Shown: positions 53,351 through 64,000 of the stretch, piece after piece | How positions within the stretch are numbered: the first letter of the stretch is position 1 | Layout: every line of letters starts with the position of its first letter | Source of the DNA: Mytilus trossulus | Lineage: Eukaryota > Mollusca > Bivalvia > Mytilida > Mytilidae | Assembly: GCF_036588685.1 (NCBI RefSeq) | Contig: NW_026963313.1 | Location: 62,001 to 126,000 of the forward strand | DNA length: 64,000 nucleotides | Reading direction: 5' to 3' | Made by a program: the position numbers and the translations under genes | The notes under the pieces: model-generated | What the model was told of the DNA's origin: nothing | Databases searched by the model: none | What the model saw: the letters and a program-made list of their open reading frames with translations, nothing else

Positions 53351-54252
53351 CAAGGACAAAAGGTGTAAATCATTTCAATCGGACATATGATTTAAGTTTC
53401 CCGTCTTTAACCGAAAATTGTGTATTTCTTAGTAAATTAACTTATTTGAATTAAAATATATAATAGTACCAAACATAATTAAATAATTCCACGGCGATCA
53501 ATTTTTATTTGTCACCAACTTGAATATATATTTTAAATATGTATATTGAATGCTCCCTTGTCTTATAATTCACTGATCCGAATAGACAGTCACACCTGGC
53601 AAGATGTGCCCGAGAGGCGTGGTTAAATACCGAAGTGCAAATAACAATTTACCTTTCAACAAGCCATCTACGAGTATTGCCACAGAACCGTGAATACACA
53701 CATCGTATCAACCAAGACATATCAGAGATAGTAAAAGGTCAATAAGAGTACACCAACATATTGTCTTTACAGATTATTGTACTTTACTTTGTTCACCTTA
53801 TCAGTCCGAAAATATATTAATTAAAAATAAATTTATAACTTTTTGTGTTGTCTACAAAAATAATTCGAATATATACGTTTAACATAGAAAATTTATCTCA
53901 TGAATATGTACAATTGAACGTCTGTGCGTTTTATCTTCTTATTATCGGATGGTTATTTAGATAAAGCGTAAGTCATCGGCGCGCTTACGATTACGTTAAA
54001 ATATGATTAAAAACCAAGACTTTTAATGATTGTATTTTAAATCCCGGCATGCAAAAACCAGGAGAAAACGTCACGACCTACAGGAAGTAGTTAATATTTT
54101 TTCATTAAATATTGAATTTCTCCTTTATTACTGCACATATAGCAATAAAACTTTGTGAATATATATATTATGTCATAATGAACATATTTAAACCATAAGT
54201 GAAAAATCGTGAATTTTCCCTTTAAAGCTTCGTTAAATCAATCCCTCAATGT
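53351..54252. other. Non-coding stretch
   Basis: AT-rich; the right part may be the 3' untranslated region of the tentative minus-strand gene. On the minus strand an AATAAA occurs near 54128-54123. Confidence 0.4.
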
Positions 54253-54904
54253 TCAGTGTACTGTAAAATGTACATCATTTGTAGATAAAGACAAGCAAGA
54301 ACTTTCTCCAACAAATGACTTCTTCCTCTCGCATGAACCACCATTGTGTGTGTATGAAACCTGAAATAAAAGACAGAATTTCTTATTATAAAAGAATAAA
54401 GTCGGTGCATAATGTATTTATGTAACTCCCCTTTAAGATATATGAAAGTAATCATGAATGGGAAAACAAATATAGCTTGATCAAATGTAAAGAGTAGCAG
54501 ATCAGAAACCTTGGTTAGCAAAGATGTTAACTAATGAAAACTGAAGAAATTTATTAACTGCTCTCAATCTCATACATACATGTACATACATACAATCTCC
54601 AAATTTAGAGAGAAAGTTGAGAAAATTAAGTGATGCTTGAAATCCAAGGATGGATGTACAATATTTTAATACATTACAAAATTCCTAACATGCTTTTTTA
54701 AAGTTTATTGCAATATATGCTTTAATGAAACAATTTCACTGTATATACATTCATGACATTGTAGGTACATGTACACATAAATTGCTGAAAAATTGACCAT
54801 CAGTGTTATAATCCATTTATTATTTATTTATTAAAAAAAATATCACTTACCTTATTCAGTACTAGTTTTCTTGGTAGACTATGGGTAACACTGGTTAGAA
54901 ATAC
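54253..54904 (-). CDS. Tentative last two exons of an unknown minus-strand gene
   Basis: Exon 54904-54851 (54 bases) and exon 54360-54253 (108 bases, ending TGA) have strong splice sites on the minus strand: acceptor tattttttttag-like, donor gtaagtg, acceptor ttttatttcag. Read in phase 0 they give 18 residues (VFLTSVTHSLPRKLVLNK) and 35 residues (starting VSYTHNGGSCERKK). The other two frames of the first exon contain stops. The second exon is also open in another frame over its whole length, so the phase is not certain. No family was recognised and no upstream exon was found. It could be a non-coding spliced transcript. Confidence 0.35.
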
Positions 54905-56581
54905 CTAAAAAAATAAGACATAAAATGTTGAACATAATTTAAATGTACATCATGATCAGTACATGTATACCATAGAAAATACAAGTTTTCATTTTGTTAA
55001 ACAATGTTAAAATATCAGGATGATCTTCAATCAGTAAATACAATAATTTGTAATAATAACATTTATCACATAACAATTAATAAAATTTATAACATACATG
55101 ACATATGGGGAGTTGATTTTTAGTATTTAGTCATTAAAAATATGTCATTTGAGTGGTCATGGTACAAATTTAATAAAATTTCAATCAAACAGAACTTTGT
55201 AAATCTCGCGCAACAAAGAAAGATAATTTAAATTAGCCAGATTTTTTTCTTTTCCACAACTCTTAAAAATAGCATCAATTGTGTTGCTATGTAAGATGGG
55301 TAGCAGTTTATTTTTAAATTGAATGACAGGTTCTGAATTTCATATCCATGCACAACTGATGAACATTATTATATATTATCAGACCTGTAACACTGTTACA
55401 GAATAAACACAGGTCTCACTTTATTTAAATATTTAAATATATTGAAAAGGGGTAGAAGGTACCTTTGTATCTATTTTATTTGTTTGTTTACATTTATTTA
55501 AAAAGGAAAAGTTGGATGAGGGGCATTTGATGCAATACATGGCATGCATGTTGTTGTCAGAAGGGGTACATGTACATAAAACCCAAATATGCAAAACTTC
55601 AAGAAAATGATTTAAAACTTTGACTCTTTGATATGATTATACATGTAATGTACAATGTACATATACAAATGTATTGTACATGTAACTGGTAACTGATATA
55701 TTTTTCTTAAATAAATTATTTGATCAATTGTAGCTTATCCATGCTGAAGAAAAACATGTAGTTCATACATGTACATTTTATACCTAGTTATTGCTTTAGA
55801 ATAAATGCAAGTAACTGTTAGTGTTACTATACATTTTATTGTATTATACATTATGACATGTACTATGGTCTGAAATATAGTTTGGAGATGAGTGAGGTTT
55901 TGGCAATTATAAGATTATTAGGCTAATCTATACCCCATTTACAAAGTCAGGCTAAATCATTGTAAATCATATACATGATATACATGTACATGAACATTTT
56001 AGTCACATTTTGCCAATTTACCTTTTTTTGTGTGTGATTATGGTGCTGGTCAACTCCCACAAAGTTTTAAGAGGTACATGTAGTTACTAGTACTTGTTTT
56101 GAGATGAAACATAGAAAATGGATTGGTTGGGTAATGATTTACAGTGTATAAAGATCTATAAAAGATTTGTTTTAGTTCACTGTATACGTAGGTAACAATA
56201 TTATAAGTTACATCATTATTATTATTAGACATTTTACTGCACTCTAATATCATTTGAATTCATTATCTCAATATAAATCTATCCTCCATAAAAAAAGAAT
56301 ATTTAAATTAAGTTAAGTTAGTGTTACTATAACTTACTATTACTCTATGGTCTAGGGATCTTTCTGTTTTGGTCATGCCTGGATACTCCTGTTATTGCTC
56401 TCCCTTTTTACAGTGGATAGAGGGTGCATACACCATGCATGTATACTGTTTTCTCTGATTTATTCCAATAAACAGGACACTTTGCCACACAGTCAAAAGA
56501 CAGTCAAGTGAAAAGCCACACATACAAAAATGTCCTTAGAAATTATCAAGTTATGTCATGCTTCATTGCTTGCTCATGCAG
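54905..56581. other. Non-coding stretch rich in 'tacatgtac'
   Basis: The palindrome TACATGTA occurs repeatedly (for example near 54585, 54767, 55570, 55669, 55766, 55985, 56073). No exon or element was recognised. Confidence 0.5.
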
Positions 56582-56590
56582 TCATGGACA

Positions 56591-56701
56591 TAGCTGCGGT
56601 ATCGTAGCTCTTTAGGTCCTTTTGAAATTTTTTGACTATTTGTGGACCGCAAATAGTAAAAAAAAATCAAAAGGACCTAAAGAGCTACGATATCGCAGCT
56701 A
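56591..56701. mobile_element. 111-bp palindromic MITE with 9-bp target duplication
   Basis: The left arm TAGCTGCGGTATCGTAGC... and the right arm are inverted over about 55 bp each with only a handful of mismatches, leaving almost no loop. TCATGGACA stands on both sides (56582-56590 and 56702-56710). A 9-bp duplication fits Mutator-like transposases. There is no coding capacity. Confidence 0.9.
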
Positions 56702-56711
56702 TCATGGACAT

Positions 56712-57543
56712 TGACAATGATATTGTCTATGTAATCTTGGTACTTCTATATAATGTATGAGTTGCTGTCTTATTGTCTGACAAGCTGGTCTTCGTTGGGA
56801 TGTCTTTTATCATGATACAGTCCTGATAAATTGAAAACTGCAACAGGAATTATCAAGCGTCTTTACTGGCATCGGACTCGGTAGCATGGTATACACATCA
56901 ACAAGGCAACATGACATGCCACTGGCACTGGAAAAGTTGTGAAAGGACTCGCATTTGTCTAAAAATGTCTAAAATATTTCCTCATCATGCACAGTATCTT
57001 CTTAAAGAAGATATGGACTCCCGTAACAGTAAAAACGGAATAAAACTGTATAATATCTAATGAAACACAGCAGATGCAAAATCTTTGCAAACGCAGATGG
57101 CAGTTAGGTCCGCTGCTGTATGCCCTGAGGTAATCGGTGCCCTCAGGTAATCGTGGCAATAGTGCCCATATGCGTAGTAATAACATGATCTAAAAATAGA
57201 ATAAACTAAAAATACATCATTGTACTTTCTTTTTCGACTGACAGTATATGTGCGAAAAATAGTAGAAAACAGGAACACATACAATTTTTTACAATAAGTT
57301 ACGACAAATAATTCACGAAAAAAATCCAAATATTTGGTTTATTTGTGATCATTGCAACGTGAACAGATATTTATTTAGTGAAACGTAAATGACTTAAAAT
57401 AATTAAAAAGAAAACACTTTTTGAATGGCGATTTAAACTTTTATAATACTAGTTGTCAAAAACTGATTTCATAGAGATTTATGTAAATAAATGTATATAT
57501 ACAATTAACTATTAAAGAATAAAAGTTATCCACACGTGCCCAA
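56712..57543. other. Non-coding stretch
   Basis: A minus-strand frame near 57190-57057 has moderate composition and follows an acceptor-like site (ctatttttag), but no donor or homolog supports it. No gene is called. Confidence 0.35.
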
Positions 57544-57778
57544 GGCAGCAAACATTTGATTTTCGGGGGGGGGGGGGGGGGGGGGGGGGGGCTATGTATT
57601 TTTTTCCTTCGGCGAAAGACAATATTTTTTTGAGACAGGTCGAAAACATTTTTTTTCTTTCATTTCAATTTCAGCATTACATATAGTGGCAGAACAATTA
57701 GAAACAAACTTTAAAAAATAAACCATAGCCGCCCCCCCCCCCCCCCCCCCCCCCCCTCTGAAAATGAAATGATTGCTG
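57544..57778. mobile_element. Inverted-repeat element with poly-G and poly-C arms
   Basis: The left end 'ggcagcaaacatttgatttt' + about 27 G + 'gctatgtatttttt' is mirrored on the right by 'aaaaataaaccatagccg' + about 28 C + 'tgaaaatgaaatgattgctg'. The arms are about 55-60 bp and the middle is AT-rich. Exact homopolymer lengths depend on sequencing. Confidence 0.75.
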
Positions 57779-57824
57779 CCAAAGTTTCGTGAATGTGCAG
57801 TTGAAACTTATCATTGTGTTTGGT

Positions 57825-58113
57825 AATATATGACACTTACATATGGACAGATTACGCATATATTGATTTTGGTTACTTCTTTTAAAGTAACATAAGTAGA
57901 AAATGTTAACATTTAATAGATAGGTTATTAAAATCAGTCCATATTGTTCGACTGCATGAGGGGCAGTGGCGGATCCATTCATTTTTTTTTTAAAAGGGGG
58001 AGTCCCCAATCCAGGACACAAGGAGGGGGTTCCAACTATATGTTCCCATTCAAATGCATTGATCTCCAAAAAAAAGGGTTCCTATCCCCAGAACACCCAT
58101 GGACCCGCCACTG
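57825..58113. repeat. Repeat unit containing a 'cagtggcggatcca' MITE, copy 1
   Basis: The inner MITE is 57964-58113, with inverted ends CAGTGGCGGATCCAT and ATGGACCCGCCACTG. The 57825-57935 part ('acatatggacagattacgca', 'taaagtaacataagtagaaa') accompanies it and recurs at 60147-60262, so the whole block is duplicated. Confidence 0.8.
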
Positions 58114-58328
58114 AGCTGTTACAAAAAATTTCGCTATAAACTGTCACGGCATTATTTGAATTTAAGTGTACTGCATGCATCTTGCACTGTAAGATTAGCA
58201 TTAACACTAATGCAAAATTGTTAAATAATTACCACTTTCGTTGGATTTTTCTTATCTTTGTTTGAAATGTATTTTATTTACAGCTTCTTTGTATACCATT
58301 CTTTGTTTATTCGAAAGGGGTAGTAGAT
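58114..58328. other. Non-coding spacer
   Basis: I see nothing recognisable. Confidence 0.4.
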
Positions 58329-59663
58329 ATATATATATATATGTCGTGTACAAGTTGCGATTTTGTACAGGTTATAACATGTACAAAAATATTATACATG
58401 TTATAACTTGTATAATGCAAAAATACAAGTTATAACATGTACAAAAGTACCTCATACATGTTATAACCTGTACAAAATATTGCTTAAAAATGGGTTTAAC
58501 TTGTACAAAATTTTAGATAAACCTTAATGAAGTAAAATGTACATTTAAATTCACCAATGCACAAAGAACAACAATAAATAGGCCAGAACGTGTCTTTTTA
58601 TGTAGAGGGAAATAATAACAAATCTTCAGAAATATATGTTTCATGACTTATGTTGGCAAAATGTATTTTCATTTAATTGCATGCTTTATGTAGTCCTTCA
58701 TGGCTTAAATAAGTGTGACACTATTTACTAAAAGCTTGCATTCCCTCAATGACAATTACATTAGATACAAGTAACTAAATTCTTCCAGAAACTTTAAGAA
58801 CGATGCCTTATAACTTTGGGTAATACTCCTCCCTCTTGTTTTATAGCATACAAAGACTAAAACAATGTCTTATATGCTTCTTACTCTGTAAAAGCAAGAT
58901 AGAGCTGAAATTGTTTTCATTGGACCACGCTTCATTATTAATATCTTTGGGTTTACTCTTCAACATTTTTTGGCCTTCAACATGACTTATAACTTTATAA
59001 CTCAATTTTTTTATAGACTATAAGACTATTGCATCAGGCGAATGCTATTTTGATTGTTTTAAATATATATCCTCTACTTTGAAAGCATGTATTTGTGTCC
59101 TTTGGATGTGTTTTCTTTTAGATCAAACCCCATTTTCATTTCCAATTTTATTTTTAGACACATCTATCCTGGCTATCCTCTTATGTCTTTTAGTGTCAAC
59201 TAGAATGAAAGTATTTTACTATTGCCGTCAAAGTGGACCCTCACAATTATAATTCATCAAATAAAGATATGTCCATAGATAGTCATAAAGGGATCATAAG
59301 ACATGTCCTAAGATATATCTTATGACAAGTCTTAGGAATGCTTCGTAATACCGACCCCTGGACATTAACGGTATCAAAAAAGGACAAAACACACCAACAT
59401 AAAGGAATAACAAAAACGTTATGAAAATATTATTGAGGTCAATAGCATATGTTGCGATAATAGAAACATATCCTTATTTTTTTATTTTATACAAGTTAAA
59501 ACCATTTTTAAGCAATATTTTGTACAGGTTATAACATGTACGAGGTACTTTTGTACATGTTATAACTTGTATTTTTGCATCATACAAGTTATAACATGTA
59601 CAATATTTTTGTACATGTTATAACCTGTACAAAATCGCAACTTGAACACGACATATATATATA
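58329..59663. mobile_element. 1.3-kb element with ~180-bp iteron-filled inverted ends
   Basis: The left end from 'atatatgtcgtgtacaagtt' to 'gcttaaaaatgggtttaact' (58338-58503) is mirrored at 59663-59485. Each arm contains several copies of 'gttataacatgtac' in alternating directions, so each arm is also self-complementary. The interior (58510-59480) is AT-rich, without a long frame, and has another small inverted pair near 59285-59335 ('taagacatgtcctaagat', 'cttatgacaagtctta'). It sits in a (TA)n stretch, which could hide a TA target duplication. Confidence 0.8.
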
Positions 59664-59714
59664 CAATTAAAATAGAAGAACCTAGATAACTATATGTATG
59701 CGTTCAATAATGAT

Positions 59715-60020
59715 ACATATAAAAAAGAAGCTGTGGTATAAATCCCAATGAGACAACTGTCCACAAAAGGACACAGAAATTAACAACTGTAGGTCACCGC
59801 ACGGCCTTCAACAATGAGCAAATTCCATATCGCATTGTCATCTATAAAAGGTTTAGAAATAACAATGAAATCCAATTCAAACGAGAAAACTAACGGCCTT
59901 AATTATATAAAACAAATGAACAAAAACAAATATGTAGCACATACTAGTAAACAAAAGACAACCACTGAATTACAGGCTCCTTACTTGGGGCAGGCACATA
60001 CGTTTTTTCTCTCAAAAAAA
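59715..60020. repeat. Partial copy of the long interspersed repeat, opposite strand
   Basis: From 'aaaaaagaagctgtggtata' through 'aggtcaccgcacggccttca' to 'accactgaattacaggctcc'; the reverse complement of part of 49790-50345. Confidence 0.75.
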
Positions 60021-60146
60021 TAGTACAAACAATCGATATGTGAAAAGTATTCCATCAATTATATCAAAGTATAAATAATCATAAATCTTTATCATTTAAG
60101 CAAAGCATACATTTTTAGATTCGTATTTTACTCGATTGGCTTTAAA

Positions 60147-60438
60147 ATAGTTAATAATATATGACACTAACATATGGACAGATTACGCATATATTGATTT
60201 TGGTGACTTCTTTTAAAGTAACATAAGTAGAAAATAATACATTTAATAGATAGGTTATTGAAAATCAGTCCATCTTGTCCGACTACATGAGGGGCAGTGG
60301 CGGATCCATCCATTTAAAAAAACGGGGGTTCCTAATCCAGAACACAAGGAGGGGGTTCCAACTATATGTTTCCATTCAAATGCATTGATCTCCAAAAAAA
60401 GGGTGCCTATACCCAGAACACCCCTGGACCCGCCACTG
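60147..60438. repeat. Repeat unit containing a 'cagtggcggatcca' MITE, copy 2
   Basis: The inner MITE is 60295-60438 with ends CAGTGGCGGATCCAT and TGGACCCGCCACTG. The accompanying left part matches 57825-57935. It ends directly where the reverse transcriptase remnant begins. Confidence 0.8.
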
Positions 60439-61660
60439 TCCATTGTTTAACTACTAAATTGTCTGTTTTACTTACTAGTACACTTGGTACAATAAAAAAC
60501 CTGATAATAAATTGTTCAAATAAGGCCTTTGAAAATAGTGGAATTAATTACTTTTGGAGTGTGAAAAACTCGTTGGAAGTACTTGATAAATTGCATGCAT
60601 ATATTGGTTATTTTAAATCTGTTCAAAGTTTTGATTTTTCTACCTTATATACCACTTTGCCTCATATTCTTCTTAAAAATTTTTTCACATACCTAATTAA
60701 CTGGGCATTTAAAAAGTCGGAATGCGAGTACATATGTTCAAACTCTTTGCGATCATTTTTTAGTAGCAATAAACAAAAGAACTATGTCAATTGGACATGC
60801 TTTGATACTATTTATGCGCTTGAATTTTTATTTGATAACTTTAGAGATTCCGTATATCGTCAAGTTATTGGAATTCCAATGGGGACTAACTGTGAACCAA
60901 TTATTGCGGACCTGTTTTTGCATTGTTACGAGTTACAATTTATGACTTAAATTAGCAAAGACCCATCAAAACAATATTTGATACAAAAATTTAACAATAA
61001 TTTTAGATATTTGGATGATATATTGGCTCTCAATAATAACGACTTCCGTATGTATACTTAGTCTAAAGAAATTTATCCTGTAGAACTTACTTTAATTAAA
61101 GCTAATGATAACAATGACCACTGCCTTTTCCTCGATCTTGATATCTATACCATAAACGGGAAGATTAATACAAAAATTGTTGATAAGAGAGATGTTTTTT
61201 TTTCATTTCCTATTGTTAATTATCCATTTGTAGATGGTGACGTTCCCTTGTCATCATCTTATGGTGTTTATATATCTCAACTTGTACGATTCTCTCGTGT
61301 ATGTAACAACGTATTAGATTTTAGCGGGAGAAATTTATGTATTACTAAAAAATTATTACACAAGGGTTTTTGATATCACAAACTGGTCAAAACATTTACT
61401 AAATTTTATCATCGGTATAAGGAAATAATTCGTAAATATAACTCAACATGCAGACATCAGGTATTTCACATCCAAAATTTTATGGAAATATTCTTTATAA
61501 AGCACAAACATGTCAGTATTCTCCTCAGAAACTAACAGAACCTTTAAATAGACTTATTAAAAAGGGATATAGTTACGATACTGTTGTCAGTTCATTAAAG
61601 ATTGCATATTTTGGCTTTAATATTGATTCACTGATAGAGTCTTTGAATCGGAACTAAACA
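60439..61660 (+). pseudogene. Reverse transcriptase remnant, probably Penelope-like
   Basis: In one main frame up to 60950: QSFDFSTLYTTLPH (motif A) and QVIGIPMGTNCEPIIADLFL (motif B). After a stop, NNFRYLDDILALNN (motif C, YLDD). Then, after further breaks, DHCLFLDLDIYTINGKINTK, a VDKRDVFFSFPIVNYPF block and ITKKLLHKGF (thumb). At least three stops and frame changes occur and the 5' end is missing. These blocks match RTs I associate with Penelope-like elements of molluscs; another non-LTR type is not excluded. No GIY-YIG endonuclease domain was recognised downstream. Confidence 0.75.
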
Positions 61661-62150
61661 CATCTATTTCTAAAAAACAGTTGTTGGCATGACACGGGTT
61701 ATGTTCTTCTCATATATTTTATGATAGTATGATACTAAACCCCTAACGGGAGGGATTGTGCCTCATATTCATCATATTCACCATTTCCTTTCTCAATTTT
61801 AATAACTATGTTTCTGATCTAATTTTGTATTCTATAATCGGCATCTATATATTTACACTACAAATCTACAACTCTCAGTCTATGGCTACACGTGCTGATC
61901 TTATCTATATTCATGCACAATATTCATTAGCTGTGTATGAGTATCAAAATCGTATCATACGCGATGATGACCAGCCAGTACACACTGTAAGGATTTTATT
62001 CACCAGTATTTAAAAAAAAACATTGCAGTACGAACAGTAATCTAATTTTTTTTCATTTGACATTACTTTGAAAGTAACGTAGTTACAAGCACAGGTTATA
62101 TAGTATATAACTGCTTTTTTAAAATGTTAATTGTCTTAATCAATCTTATT
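61661..62150. other. Non-coding stretch downstream of the RT remnant
   Basis: May be the 3' tail of the retroelement ('tgacacgggttatgttcttc', 'ctaacgggagggattgtg'). An open frame at 61756-62013 has a charged C-terminal part but no recognised domain. Confidence 0.4.
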
Positions 62151-62740
62151 TGAGAGATGTTGGATATTTTCAAGGAAAAACCTCACATCTCCAGTGGACT
62201 TTTGTACATGGTCAGATAACCTTAGGTCATCTCTAAATTACTGTGTATTTCCTGTATCTCAGATCATATCTATGATTGCTCGAATGGTGAGGTTACCTCA
62301 GGTCACCTCTGAATGATTGAACATTGTGAGGTTACCTAATATTTCCTCTGTATTGCTGTACATGGTGAGGTTACTCTGTATTACTGCACATACTCGTATT
62401 ACCCCACTTTGTATAAACTTTACAAAACACTATTTTTTTAGTTTTCCTCAGGGCACTTCTGCATTTCTATACATGGCCAAGTTCACATGTTAACTAATGT
62501 CATTTCTTGACTACTGTATATACATATGTAACCTCAGAATACCTCTGTATGTTAGAATATGGTGAGTTTACCTAAGGTCACAACTTCATGGTCATTGTAC
62601 CAGCTCTATGTTACCACAGATAAACTTCGCAAAACACTAATTTTCTACAAACCTCAGGTTACCACAATTGAATGTTCATAACTCCCTTCGCCAGCTTAGT
62701 CAGTCCAGATTACATCTATGTTCTTTTTTTCACGCACAGG
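62151..62740. repeat. Diverged edge of the 39-bp minisatellite
   Basis: Words such as 'ggttacctcaggtcacctct' and 'tactgtacatggtgaggtta' recur at irregular spacing, becoming regular to the right. This looks like the older, decayed margin of the array. Confidence 0.65.
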
Positions 62741-64000
62741 CTACCTCAGGTCATTTGTAAATTACTGTACATAACCAGGTTACCTCAGGTCATCTGTAAA
62801 TTACTGTACATGACAAGGTTACCTCAGGTCATATGTAAATTACTATACATGACCAGGTTACCTCAGGGAACCATTGTACTGCTGTGCATGGTAAGGTTAC
62901 CTCAGGGAACCATGGTACTACTGAGCATGATCGGGTTACTTCTAGGAACCATTGTTCTACTGTGCATGGTCTGGTTACCTCAGGGATCCATTGTTCTACT
63001 GTGCATGGTCATGTTACCGAGGGAACCATTGCACTACTGTTCATGGTCAGGTTACCTCATGGAACCACTGTACTACTGTGTATGGTCAGGTTACCTCAGG
63101 GAACCACTGTACTACTGTGTATGGTCAGGTTACCTCAGGGAACCATTGTACTACTGTGCATTGTCATGTTACCTCAGGGAACCTTTGTACTACTGTGCAT
63201 GGTCAGGTTTCCCCCAGGGAACCATTGTACTATTGACATGGTCAGGTTACTTCAGGGAACCATTGTACTACTGTGCATGGTCAGTTTACCTCAGGGAACC
63301 ATTGTACTACTGTGCATGGTCAGGTTACCTCAGGGAACCATTGTACTACTGTGCATGGTAAGTTACCTCAGGGAATCATTGTACTACTGTGCATGGTCAG
63401 GTTACCTCAGGAAACCATTGTACTACTGTGCATGGTCAGGTTACTCAGGGAACCACTATACAACTGTGCATGGTCAGGTTACCTCCGGGAACCATTGTAC
63501 TACTGTGCATGTTCAGGTTACCTCAGGGAACCATTGTACTTCTGTGTATGGCTATGTTACCTTAGGGAATCATTGTTCTACTGTACATGGTCATGGTACC
63601 TCAGGGAACCATTGTACTGTTGTGTATTGTGAGTTTACCTCAGGGAACCATTGTACTACTGTGCATAAACAGGTTACCTCAGGGAACAATTATACTACTG
63701 TGCAGAGTCAGGTTTCCTCAGGGAACACTTGTACTACTGTACATGTTTAAGTTACCTCAGGAAACCATTGTAATACTGTGCATTGTCATGTCTCCTCAGG
63801 GAACCACTCTACTAATGTGCATGGTCAGGTTACCTCAGGGAACCATTCTACTACTGTGCATGGTAAGGTACCTCAGGGAATCATTGTACTACTCTGCATT
63901 GTCAGGTTTCCTCAGGAAACCATTGTTCTACTGTGCATGGTTATTCTACCTCAGGGAACTATTGTACTGCTGTGCATTGTCATGTAACCTCAGGGAACCA
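62741..64000. repeat. 39-bp minisatellite running off the right edge
   Basis: About 32 units of 39 bp, each beginning 'ggttacctcagggaaccatt' and continuing through 'gtactactgtgcatggtca'. The first units (62741-62860) carry a 'ggtcatctgtaaattactgt' variant. Units 38 or 40 bp long occur occasionally, so open frames (for example 62672-63361 and 62884-63750) shift between phases. The array continues beyond base 64000. Confidence 0.95.

Noticed and set aside
57057..57329. Minus-strand frame with an acceptor-like site at 57190
   Set aside because: Considered as a further exon of the tentative 54.2-54.9 kb gene, but no donor or phase-compatible continuation was found.
62672..63987. Several overlapping open frames (up to 288 codons) in the 39-bp array
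   Set aside because: They arise from a stop-poor 39-bp unit and switch phase wherever a unit gains or loses a base. No start context, signal or domain.
1..64000. tRNA, rRNA or other structured RNA genes
   Set aside because: No tRNA A/B box pair with cloverleaf pairing and no rRNA-like conserved stretch was noticed by eye on either strand; a covariance-model scan was not possible.

Overview
The window is AT-rich animal DNA. It has spliced genes with GT-AG introns, very little coding sequence and a dense load of repeats. Several repeats (the family reading 'tgccaatgagacaa', 'ccaaagggacagtcaa', 'cagtggcggatcca') are ones I associate with marine mussel genomes, so a Mytilus-like bivalve is the best guess. 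That rests on recalled repeat character, not on a marker gene. No rRNA, tRNA, CRISPR or bacterial operon structure was seen.

Genes. (1) 6294-8024 (+): the last three exons of a FAD-linked oxidase of the vanillyl-alcohol-oxidase type, closest in feel to class II cholesterol oxidase or sugar-lactone oxidases; the 5' part lies outside the window. (2) 20264-27023 (+): a complete six-exon gene for a 183-residue secreted protein built of four six-cysteine modules, similar in pattern to the small bivalve Cvsi-type serine protease inhibitors. (3) 30604-46366 (+): a complete six-exon gene for a 1028-residue single-pass membrane mucin with a Thr/Ser-rich repeat ectodomain, an EGF-like knot, a transmembrane helix and a short tail with an NPxY motif. 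(4) 54253-54904 (-): a tentative two-exon 3' end of an unknown gene. For genes 2 and 3 the exon lengths sum to an exact multiple of three, which supports the models.

Mobile DNA. 9.2-11.7 kb (-) is a broken Ty3/gypsy-type gag-pol. 15.5-17.6 kb (-) is a decayed copy of an invertebrate multicopy gene family marked by an 'LTGCD' motif. About 36.95-46.17 kb (-) is a DIRS-type tyrosine-recombinase retroelement sitting in the last intron of the mucin gene. It is itself split by a 4.2-kb fold-back element (38.94-43.17 kb) whose arms and core carry decayed copies of the same LTGCD/CXC gene family. 60.4-61.7 kb (+) and 28.7-28.85 kb (+) are dead reverse transcriptase fragments, probably Penelope-like.

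Small palindromic elements are the most unusual content: a 111-bp near-perfect palindrome with a 9-bp target duplication (56.6 kb); two copies of a palindrome of only 31-36 bp, each with its own 7-bp target duplication (51.67 and 53.31 kb); a TTAA-flanked element (28.0-28.3 kb); TA-flanked elements (5.95 and 21.25 kb); and a 1.3-kb element with iteron-filled inverted ends (58.3-59.7 kb). Minisatellites include a 74-bp intronic array that multiplies the 3' end and splice donor of an exon about 22 times (21.6-23.3 kb), a 30-bp array (11.7-12.15 kb) and a 39-bp array running off the right edge (62.7-64.0 kb). The remaining sequence is AT-rich intergenic or intronic DNA in which I see no gene.
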